A stretch of DNA of 31,925 nt, from positions 1 to 31,925 of the forward strand of contig URLI01000025.1 of NCBI GenBank assembly GCA_900548585.1. Direction: 5' to 3'. The translations under genes and the position numbers were made by a program. The notes below the pieces were generated by a model, which worked only from the letters and a program-made list of their open reading frames with translations, was not told where the DNA came from and made no database searches. Positions within the stretch are counted from its first letter, which is position 1, and the number at the start of each line of letters is the position of its first letter. The DNA comes from an uncultured Prevotella sp. (GTDB lineage Bacteria; Bacteroidota; Bacteroidia; Bacteroidales; Bacteroidaceae). This document shows positions 25,828 to 31,925 of the stretch, piece after piece.

Positions 25828-27141
25828 CTATTCCATAGCTGCGTCGTGTATAATCTCGCCTAACGTCGGGTGTATGTGAACCATGTCGGCAAGTTGGCTT
25901 ATCGTTGTGTCGCGGCACATCAGCACGCTTATTTCCTGCACGATGTCGGCGGCATGAGGACCGAAGCAGTGGCAGCCGATAATTTTGCCGTCCTTGTCGG
26001 AAATAAGTTTCAGCATTCCTTCTGTCTCGTTCATTGACAGTGCCTTGCCGTTGGAGCGGAAGAATGCCTTGCGGCAGGTGTGTTCCACACCGTTGGCCTT
26101 GCAGTAGTCTTCGCTTGCACCGACGCACGCAGCCTCGGGACGTGTGAATATCGCTGCAGGCATGATGTCGAGACGGATGCCGGACGGCTTTCCGAGGATT
26201 TCGTTGACCACCATTATGCCCTGCATTGTTGCCGCGTGGGCCAGCATCTGCCTGCCGTTCACGTCGCCGATGGCATAGATGCCGTCAACGTTTGTGTGCA
26301 TGCGGTCGTCTGTTGTGATGCCCTTAGGCGAGTGCTCAACGCCAGCCGCCTCGAGGTTCAGCCCGTCGATATTTGGTGTCCTGCCAGTTGCCACGAGCAT
26401 GACATCTGCCTTAACGGTGTCTTCCTTGCCCTTGCGCTCAAACAGTATGCCGTCGCTGTTGATGCGTTTCACCGCAGACTGCATACTGAATGTTATGCCG
26501 CGTTTCTCGAGTTGTTTGCGAAGTCGCTTCGCAACGTCGCTGTCAACGGCTGGCAGGCATTCCTTCAGGAACTCGATTACCGTAACCTTGCTGCCGAAAC
26601 TGTTGAAGATTGATGCGAACTCCATGCCGATCACGCCTGCGCCAACGATGGCGATGCTCCCCGGAACATGGTCTAATTGCAGCATCTCGGTGGATGTTGA
26701 CACCACGCTCATGTCTATGTCGGCGTGTGGCGGCATCTTCGGCTTTGAGCCGGTGGCGATGATTATCTTTGGCGCGGAGTATTCCTCACTGCCAGCACAA
26801 ACAGTGTGTGCATCCTTGAAGGAGGCGTGTCCCTTTACCATTGTTATGCCCGGCATTGACATCAGTTGCTCCACTCCGCTGCGCAACTGTCCGACTACCT
26901 CTTCGAGTCGTTGTGTGGCGTGTGCATAGTCAGCCTTTGCCTCTGGCATTACGGTTCTCAAAGTCTCAAGCACGTCAACCTCATGGCATAGCGTCTTGGT
27001 GGGGATGCAGCCTTCGTTGAGGCATGTCCCTCCGGCGTGACGCTCCTCGATGATGGTCACTTTCAGCCCGTTCTTGGCAGCATAGGCTGCGGCCTGGTAT
27101 CCACCAGGACCGCTGCCTATAATAATTATGTCACTGTTCAT
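25828..27141 (-). CDS. lpdA: Dihydrolipoyl dehydrogenase (L protein)
   Basis: This 437-residue flavoenzyme reoxidises the lipoyl arm of the glycine cleavage H protein with NAD+. FAD binding is by GSGPGG (residues 9-14), the redox-active disulfide is GGTCLNEGCIPTK (Cys40, Cys45), NAD binding is by GAGVIGMEFAS, and the C-terminal catalytic HPTLGE is present. It is slightly shorter than most family members. It overlaps the 3' end of gcvPB by 11 nt (27131-27141) and is the last gene of the operon, so it is probably dedicated to glycine cleavage. Confidence 0.94.
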   Translation of the reverse strand: MNSDIIIIGSGPGGYQAAAYAAKNGLKVTIIEERHAGGTCLNEGCIPTKTLCHEVDVLETLRTVMPEAKADYAHATQRLEEVVGQLRSGVEQLMSMPGITMVKGHASFKDAHTVCAGSEEYSAPKIIIATGSKPKMPPHADIDMSVVSTSTEMLQLDHVPGSIAIVGAGVIGMEFASIFNSFGSKVTVIEFLKECLPAVDSDVAKRLRKQLEKRGITFSMQSAVKRINSDGILFERKGKEDTVKADVMLVATGRTPNIDGLNLEAAGVEHSPKGITTDDRMHTNVDGIYAIGDVNGRQMLAHAATMQGIMVVNEILGKPSGIRLDIMPAAIFTRPEAACVGASEDYCKANGVEHTCRKAFFRSNGKALSMNETEGMLKLISDKDGKIIGCHCFGPHAADIVQEISVLMCRDTTISQLADMVHIHPTLGEIIHDAAME

Positions 27142-28639
27142 TCTTCAGTTGCTTGTAGGTGACGATTGGATGTTTTGCAGCAAGCACGTCATCGGCACGC
27201 CCGGTGGGTGTGTTGTGCGGCGCGCTCTTCACGATTTCCGGATTTTCCTTTGCCTCTTCCGCAATCTTCCTCATCACGGCAATGAAGCCGTCGATTGTTT
27301 CCTTGCTCTCGTTCTCCGTCGGCTCGATCATCATGCTCTCGTGGAAGAGAAGCGGGAAGTAGATTGTGGGGGCATGGAAGCCGTAGTCGAGGAGTCGCTT
27401 GGCAACGTCCATCGTGGTGACACCTGTTGACTTGTCCTTAAGTCCGTTGAACACGAACTCATGCTTGCAGACGCCCGGTATGGGCAGTTCGTAAACGTCT
27501 TTCAGGCTTTCCTTGATGTAGTTGGCGTTCAGCGTGGCCAACGGGCCAACCATCTTCACGTTCTCCTTGCCGAGTGTGAGGATGTATGTGAATGCCCTTA
27601 GGATAACTGAAAAGTTGCCGAAGAACGCTCCGACTGATCCGAGTGAAGTGTCGTCGGCATTGCTTTCTCCTTTGAGACATTCTGGCATGAAAGTCTTCAC
27701 GGCAAGGCTTCCGTCCTCGTTTAGTATCACGCGTGGTGTGGGTAGGAATTTCTCCAGACCCTTGCGCACACCGATTGGACCGTCGCCGGGACCACCTCCG
27801 CCGTGAGGCGTTGAGAATGTCTTGTGAAGATTGACGTGCATCACGTCGAAGCCCATGTCGCCCGGACGCGCGACACCAAGTATCGGGTTGAGGTTTGCAC
27901 CGTCATAATACATCAGTCCGCCACATTCGTGTACGAGTGCCGCAATCTCGTGTGCGCGTTTCTCGTAGAGACCGAGCGTGTTGGGGTTGGTCATCATCAT
28001 TGCCGCAACGGTGTCGTCAAGTTTTGTATTGAGGTCATCTACATCGACCGTGCCGTCCTCGAGGCTCTTCACTTCCACCACGTCAAGTCCGCACACAGCA
28101 GCCGATGCAGGGTTAGTGCCGTGAGCCGAGTCTGGTATAAGCACCTTTGTGCGCTTCATGTCTCCGCGACTTCTGTGGTAGGCGCGTATGACCATCAGTC
28201 CTGTGAGTTCTCCGTGTGCGCCTGCGAAAGGATTGAGCGTGAACTCGCTCATGCCGGTCAGTGAGGACAGCATTTGCTGAAGGCCATAGTAAACCTCGAG
28301 TGCCCCCTGGCAAGTCTCTGCCGGCTGCAGTGGATGCAGCGACGTGAACTCGCGCATTGCGGCTATTTCCTCGTTGATTATGGGGTTATACTTCATCGTA
28401 CAAGAACCGAGCGGATAGAATCCGTTGTTCACTCCGAAGTTGTTCCCGCTAAGGTTCGTGTAGTGCCTTACCACAGTCAGTTCGTCACATTCCGGCATTT
28501 CTGCGTCCTTCGTGCGGCGCATAGCCTCTGGCAGTTCCTTGACGGAGTGTCCGCCGAAATCGTTCTTTGCCAGGGAATATCCCTTGCGTCCCTGATGCGA
28601 CAGTTCGAATATCAGGTTGCCGTATAGTCTGTTGTTCAT
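27131..28639 (-). CDS. gcvPB: Glycine dehydrogenase (decarboxylating) subunit 2
   Basis: This 502-residue PLP-binding half of a split P protein decarboxylates glycine with the partner GcvPA and passes the aminomethyl group to lipoyl-GcvH. The PLP lysine is Lys273 in HVNLHKTFSTPHGGGGPG; the pocket around SAHGTNPAS (171-179) is conserved. The start overlaps the gcvPA stop by 4 nt (28636-28639), which fits equal production of the two subunits. Confidence 0.95.
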   Translation of the reverse strand: MNNRLYGNLIFELSHQGRKGYSLAKNDFGGHSVKELPEAMRRTKDAEMPECDELTVVRHYTNLSGNNFGVNNGFYPLGSCTMKYNPIINEEIAAMREFTSLHPLQPAETCQGALEVYYGLQQMLSSLTGMSEFTLNPFAGAHGELTGLMVIRAYHRSRGDMKRTKVLIPDSAHGTNPASAAVCGLDVVEVKSLEDGTVDVDDLNTKLDDTVAAMMMTNPNTLGLYEKRAHEIAALVHECGGLMYYDGANLNPILGVARPGDMGFDVMHVNLHKTFSTPHGGGGPGDGPIGVRKGLEKFLPTPRVILNEDGSLAVKTFMPECLKGESNADDTSLGSVGAFFGNFSVILRAFTYILTLGKENVKMVGPLATLNANYIKESLKDVYELPIPGVCKHEFVFNGLKDKSTGVTTMDVAKRLLDYGFHAPTIYFPLLFHESMMIEPTENESKETIDGFIAVMRKIAEEAKENPEIVKSAPHNTPTGRADDVLAAKHPIVTYKQLKNEQ

Positions 28640-29961
28640 TTCGCGCCCTCCTTCATAAGTTCTACAAGTTCGTCAATCTCGTGCTTCTTCCGTTTCTCCG
28701 TTACGGCAAGCATAAGCGTGTGGTCATCAATCTTGATGCCCGCGAGGTATCCGGCAGCGGCGCATCTTTCCTGAAGTGCATCGATGTCGCCGTCGTACTT
28801 TACGCAAAACTCGTTGAAGAACGGCTGGTTGTATGCCAGTGTGAAGCGGCCTGTCTTTACGAGCTCGTCGCAGAGATAGTGTGCTCCGGCATACGACATT
28901 TCCGCTGCTTCCTTCAGTCCTTCCTTTCCCATCAGTGACATGTAGATTGTCACGTTGAGCGTCATTAGGCTCTGGTTGGAGCAAATGTTTGACGTGGCTT
29001 TTTGTCTGCGGATATGCTGTTCGCGTGCCTGCAGCGTCAGCACGAATGCACGTTGCCCCCTGTTGTCCTTTGTCATGCCGACGATACGTCCCGGCATCTT
29101 GCGGATTAGTTTCTCGCTGCAGCACAGATAGCCGACATACGCGCCACCGAACGACATTGGTATGCCGAGGCTCTGCCCGTCTCCGACGGCAATGTCTGCG
29201 CCCCATTCGCCTGGTGTCTTCAGCACGGCAAGGTCGGCGGCGACGCTGTTCATTATCATCAAGGCCTTTTTCCCGTGTATGTCGTCGGCAAAGCCAGTGT
29301 AGTCTTCAACGATGCCATAGTAGTTGGGTGCCTGGAGTATTACGCCAGCCACGCCACCTTCTGCCAGTCGGCGGCGCATGTCCTCCCTGTCAGTGATGCC
29401 GTTTTTCTCGTCAATCATCTCGACATTGAAGCCATTATACCTTGCGTATGTCTCAACGACGCGCAGGATTTTCGGGTCAACCGTGCGGCTTGCCAGCACT
29501 TTCGTGCTTTTCCTCACCGAAGACATTGCCATCATTGCAGCCTCAGCCGTTGCCGTCGTCCCGTCGTACATCGAAGCATTTGAGATTTCCATTCCAGTCA
29601 ACTCTGCCATCATCGATTGGAACTCGAAGATGTAGTGCAGCGTGCCTTGTGAGATTTCTGCCTGGTACGGGGTGTAGCTCGTCAGATATTCCGAACGTGA
29701 TATGATGTTAGGAACAACAGACGGTATATAGTGGTCATACACTCCTGCACCTGCAAATGAAATCAACTGGTCGTTGAGCATTCCGTAGTTCTCGAGCAAT
29801 TCCCTTATTTCCAGTTCGCTCTTTGCCTCCGGGATGTCGTATTCGTCTTTGAAGCGAATGCTTTCAGGCACGTCGGAGTACAAGTCATCAAGTGACTTGA
29901 CACCGGCGACCTTCAGCATTTCCCGGATTTCTTCCTCGGTATGAGGGAAATATTTGAACAT
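28636..29961 (-). CDS. gcvPA: Glycine dehydrogenase (decarboxylating) subunit 1
   Basis: This 441-residue N-terminal half of the P protein is a PLP-fold paralogue that lacks the lysine. It has the typical start (FKYFPHTEEEIREML) and the GAGVYDHYIPSVV and YTPYQAEISQGTL segments. It forms the heterotetramer with GcvPB. It begins 56 nt after the gcvH stop; that gap holds no clear promoter. Confidence 0.95.
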   Translation of the reverse strand: MFKYFPHTEEEIREMLKVAGVKSLDDLYSDVPESIRFKDEYDIPEAKSELEIRELLENYGMLNDQLISFAGAGVYDHYIPSVVPNIISRSEYLTSYTPYQAEISQGTLHYIFEFQSMMAELTGMEISNASMYDGTTATAEAAMMAMSSVRKSTKVLASRTVDPKILRVVETYARYNGFNVEMIDEKNGITDREDMRRRLAEGGVAGVILQAPNYYGIVEDYTGFADDIHGKKALMIMNSVAADLAVLKTPGEWGADIAVGDGQSLGIPMSFGGAYVGYLCCSEKLIRKMPGRIVGMTKDNRGQRAFVLTLQAREQHIRRQKATSNICSNQSLMTLNVTIYMSLMGKEGLKEAAEMSYAGAHYLCDELVKTGRFTLAYNQPFFNEFCVKYDGDIDALQERCAAAGYLAGIKIDDHTLMLAVTEKRKKHEIDELVELMKEGAK

Positions 29962-30017
29962 GTTGTTTTAGTTCGTTAGGTTTGTTAAATTATAATCCTG
30001 TTATGTCAGGTATGATG

Positions 30018-30404
30018 TCAGCCCTGCTCCTCGCAGAATTTTGCATACTTTTCGGCATCCATAAGGTTTTCAAGTTCTGCTTTGTCGGACAGTTCTACCT
30101 TTATTATCCAGTTTGCGTACGCGTCCTCGTTGATGCTTTCGGGTTTGTCCTCGAGCGAATCGTTCACCTCGAGCACTGTTCCGCTTACCGGCGACTTTAG
30201 GTCGCTTGCAGCCTTTACGCTCTCCACCGCGCCGAAGTCTTCGTCAACCTCAATTTCGTCGTCAGCCTCCGGCATGTCAACATAAACAATGTTTCCGAGC
30301 GCGTTCTGTGCATAGTCGGTTATGCCGATGTAAGCAACGTTCCCTTCAACTTTCACATACTCGTGACTCTCTGAGTAGTAGAGTCCATCAATCACTTTTG
30401 CCAT
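30018..30404 (-). CDS. gcvH: Glycine cleavage system H protein
   Basis: This 128-residue lipoyl carrier shuttles the aminomethyl group between the P, T and L proteins. The lipoylated lysine is Lys64 in GAVESVKAASD. Length and the N-terminal YSESHEYVKVEG match GcvH. It is 14 nt downstream of gcvT. Confidence 0.96.
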   Translation of the reverse strand: MAKVIDGLYYSESHEYVKVEGNVAYIGITDYAQNALGNIVYVDMPEADDEIEVDEDFGAVESVKAASDLKSPVSGTVLEVNDSLEDKPESINEDAYANWIIKVELSDKAELENLMDAEKYAKFCEEQG

Positions 30405-30418
30405 AATGCTTGCTATTT

Positions 30419-31513
30419 TTAAGATTTTTTATAATGTTTGTCGTAGAATCTCTTCTTCACAACTGTTCCGGGGAACACCTTTTTCCTCACCTGCACTCCT
30501 AATTCCGTGCCAAGTTTGGCGTGAGCGGTGTCAACCAATGCCATGCAGACGCTCTTGCCTGTACTGATGGAGTTGTAGCCGGTGGTCACCTCGCCCACCT
30601 TTTCGCCTTCGAACATCACCGCATATCCGTGACGTGGGATTGCGCGGTCAGCAAGTTCGATGCCGATGACCCTTTGCTTTGGCTTTTCTTCCTTTTGTTT
30701 CTGCAGTGCTTCCTTGCCGATGAACTCCGTTTTGTCGAACTTGCAGAACATGCTCAACCCGGCCATCACAGGTGTTATCTTTTCGCTCAGCTCGTTGCCG
30801 TATAGCGGCAGGCCTACCTCGAAGCGCAGCGTGTCGCGGCAGCCGAGGCCGCAGGGCTGGCATCGCTTGCTCTCCATGAGTTTCTCCCATGCTCGCACAA
30901 TGAATTTCTTCGAGCCGTATATCTCGAAGCCATCCTCCCCGGTATATCCCGTGCGGCTCAGTATGATTGTCTCTCCGTCGATTTCAACTTTCTTGGCGGT
31001 GTAGAACACGAGGTCCTTGCACTGCAGTCCGAGAACCTCCTCTGTTACGGCCTCTGCCTCCGGTCCCTGCACTGCCAGCTGTGCGTAGTAGTCTGAGCAG
31101 TTCTTCACCTCCACGTCAAAGCCTTTGGCGTTCTTCTCTATCCATGCCCAGTCCTTGTCTATGTTGGCGGCGTTTATCACGAGGAAGAACTCCTCTTCGC
31201 CCATCTTGTATATGAGCAGGTCGTCAACCGTGCCTCCGTCCTCTTGGCACATCATGCCGTAGAACACCTGCCCGACGGGTGCCCCGGCGACATCATTGGT
31301 ATAGATGTGGTTGACATAACGCTCCGCTTCTTTACCTTTCACAATCACTTCACCCATGTGCGAAACGTCGAACACGCCGCATTTCTGTCGTACAGCATTA
31401 TGTTCCTCGATGATTGAGGAATACTGGATTGGCATGTTGAAGCCAGCGAACGGCTGCATCAATGCTCCGAGAGCAACATGATTGTCATAAAGACATGTCT
31501 TTTTTATTTCCAT
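30419..31513 (-). CDS. gcvT: Aminomethyltransferase (T protein)
   Basis: This 364-residue tetrahydrofolate-dependent enzyme releases ammonia from the H-protein intermediate and forms 5,10-methylene-tetrahydrofolate. Family features include FDVSHMGEV near residue 48, YTGEDGFEIY near residue 195 and the C-terminal barrel with TTGYNSISTGKSVCMALV. It is the first gene of the operon, preceded by a leader of about 200 nt. Confidence 0.96.
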   Translation of the reverse strand: MEIKKTCLYDNHVALGALMQPFAGFNMPIQYSSIIEEHNAVRQKCGVFDVSHMGEVIVKGKEAERYVNHIYTNDVAGAPVGQVFYGMMCQEDGGTVDDLLIYKMGEEEFFLVINAANIDKDWAWIEKNAKGFDVEVKNCSDYYAQLAVQGPEAEAVTEEVLGLQCKDLVFYTAKKVEIDGETIILSRTGYTGEDGFEIYGSKKFIVRAWEKLMESKRCQPCGLGCRDTLRFEVGLPLYGNELSEKITPVMAGLSMFCKFDKTEFIGKEALQKQKEEKPKQRVIGIELADRAIPRHGYAVMFEGEKVGEVTTGYNSISTGKSVCMALVDTAHAKLGTELGVQVRKKVFPGTVVKKRFYDKHYKKS

Positions 31514-31715
31514 TTTGATTTTAATATTTTATATAAAGTTTTCCTTACCGCTTATTTCATGTTTTTCATCAATCTCCATTGCCCGTAGCCTCATAGGCGG
31601 CATGTCTTCGGTTCTCCCTTTGACGCCAGTCCCGTTGCTCGTGCTATGTTACGGCAACGGAAGTTCTCTGTATGCCATGCCTGTGTTTTGGGCATTTTCC
31701 CACAATAATTAATTG
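31514..31715 (-). promoter_or_regulatory. Structured 5' leader of the glycine cleavage operon
   Basis: About 200 nt separate the predicted transcription start (near 31715) from the gcvT ATG. Three stem-loops are visible, given in plus-strand coordinates. ATGCC (31677-31681) pairs with GGCAT (31691-31695). CCGTTGC (31632-31638) pairs with GCAACGG (31654-31660). GCC-CGTA-GCC (31581-31590) pairs with GGCGGC (31596-31601), with a bulge. The part nearest gcvT (31514-31560) is AT-rich and unstructured. It does not show the CTCTCAGG and CCGAAGG core of the glycine riboswitch, and I could not assign a known class. A cis-regulatory RNA is plausible, unproven. Confidence 0.45.
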
Positions 31716-31721
31716 CGCTTG

Positions 31722-31751
31722 CAAATTTACAAAAAATATTTGTCACTCAAA
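31722..31751 (-). promoter_or_regulatory. Promoter of the glycine cleavage operon
   Basis: On the minus strand TTTG (31751-31748) is followed after 18 nt by TAAATTTG (31729-31722), then CAAG. This is the best promoter match in the window and explains transcription of gcvT through lpdA. Confidence 0.75.
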
Positions 31752-31790
31752 CTTTATTTGGTATGAAAAAACATTAAAGGGCATTTTATA

Positions 31791-31832
31791 ATTATGCGAT
31801 GTGGCATAATGTTGTTTTATGCCTCTTTTTTT
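31791..31832 (+). terminator. Terminator-like hairpin with alternative pairing
   Basis: GGCATAA (31803-31809) pairs with TTATGCC (31817-31823), followed by TC and T7 (31826-31832), an intrinsic terminator on the plus strand. The same GCATAAT can instead pair with ATTATGC at 31791-31797. No plus-strand gene lies upstream, so what it stops is unclear; it could belong to the leader of a gene beyond the window. Confidence 0.5.
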
Positions 31833-31873
31833 GAGGGTCTTGCCTGCCGTGTTTGGCGTGTGTTGGATAAAAA

Positions 31874-31925
31874 GGGGGTGTGTCAAAATTGGCACACCCT
31901 CTTTTAACATATCACAAAGCCCGAA
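31874..31925 (-). repeat. Right copy of the 52-bp terminal inverted repeat
   Basis: This is the exact reverse complement of 4-55, ending at the last base of the window. It contains the same hairpin-forming core (GGGTGTG/CACACCC). The flanking sequence inside the window (31833-31873) shows no gene. Confidence 0.9.

Noticed and set aside
31514..31715. A glycine riboswitch ahead of gcvT
   Set aside because: The leader contains GGGAGAACCGAAG on the minus strand, which looks similar at first. The defining CTCTCAGG and CCGAAGG-GCAA elements and the expected spacing are absent.
1..31925. A circular plasmid or phage genome
   Set aside because: The end repeats are inverted, not direct, and the content is housekeeping genes with no replication, capsid or integrase gene.
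1..31925. CRISPR arrays, tRNA or rRNA genes
   Set aside because: No regularly spaced direct repeats were seen, and no intergenic stretch reads as a cloverleaf or rRNA segment. The gaps are mostly under 420 nt and explained by promoters, hairpins, the methyltransferase remnant and the end repeats.

Overview
The window is chromosomal DNA from a member of the Bacteroidetes, most likely Bacteroidales in the Prevotella direction. Four things point there. Promoters follow the TTG-N(17-23)-TAnnTTTG pattern, and Shine-Dalgarno sequences are mostly absent. The gene content fits: a DUF5686 outer-membrane protein, a TamB-like protein, Nqr and a DUF6565-like lipoprotein. Ile is often encoded by ATA. I see no tRNA, rRNA, CRISPR array, intact IS or phage module. 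The same 52-bp sequence sits at both extreme ends in inverted orientation. It looks like a dispersed intergenic repeat where an assembly broke; the window is not a circle or a transposon.

Layout. (1) 1-423 is non-coding: the terminal repeat, a hairpin terminator, and a promoter followed about 70 nt later by a strong intrinsic terminator, so a candidate small RNA or attenuated leader. (2) 469-6247 (+) is a tight five-gene unit: sugar-nucleotidyltransferase-like, ATP-grasp-like, CDP-alcohol phosphotransferase, HAD-like protein with an altered motif I, and a DUF5686 outer-membrane barrel. The first four look like an uncharacterised route to a phospho-alcohol lipid or envelope compound. (3) 6278-10669 (-) is a TamB-like envelope protein with a clear promoter. 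(4) 10861-16582 (+) is the complete nqrABCDEF operon for the Na+-translocating NADH:quinone reductase, closed by a hairpin terminator. (5) 16643-17070 is a truncated and frameshifted cytosine-5 DNA methyltransferase remnant. (6) 17090-18652 (+) is a COG2509-type FAD protein. It converges on clpC (18793-21291, -) across a strong bidirectional terminator. (7) 21556-25758 (+) starts from a promoter divergent to clpC: a MurU-like nucleotidyltransferase, guaA, an O6-alkylguanine-DNA alkyltransferase, a small lipoprotein and a short patatin-like phospholipase, ending in a bidirectional terminator. (8) 25828-31513 (-) is a complete glycine cleavage operon, gcvT-gcvH-gcvPA-gcvPB-lpdA, with split P protein and its own lipoamide dehydrogenase. 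It is driven by a strong promoter through a structured leader of about 200 nt. (9) 31740-31925 is non-coding and holds an orphan plus-strand terminator-like structure and the second copy of the terminal repeat.

Most of the window is housekeeping: respiration, one-carbon metabolism, purine synthesis, proteolysis and envelope biogenesis. The parts least explained by known biology are the candidate small RNA, the CDP-alcohol/ATP-grasp/HAD operon, the gcv leader, and the inverted terminal repeats.
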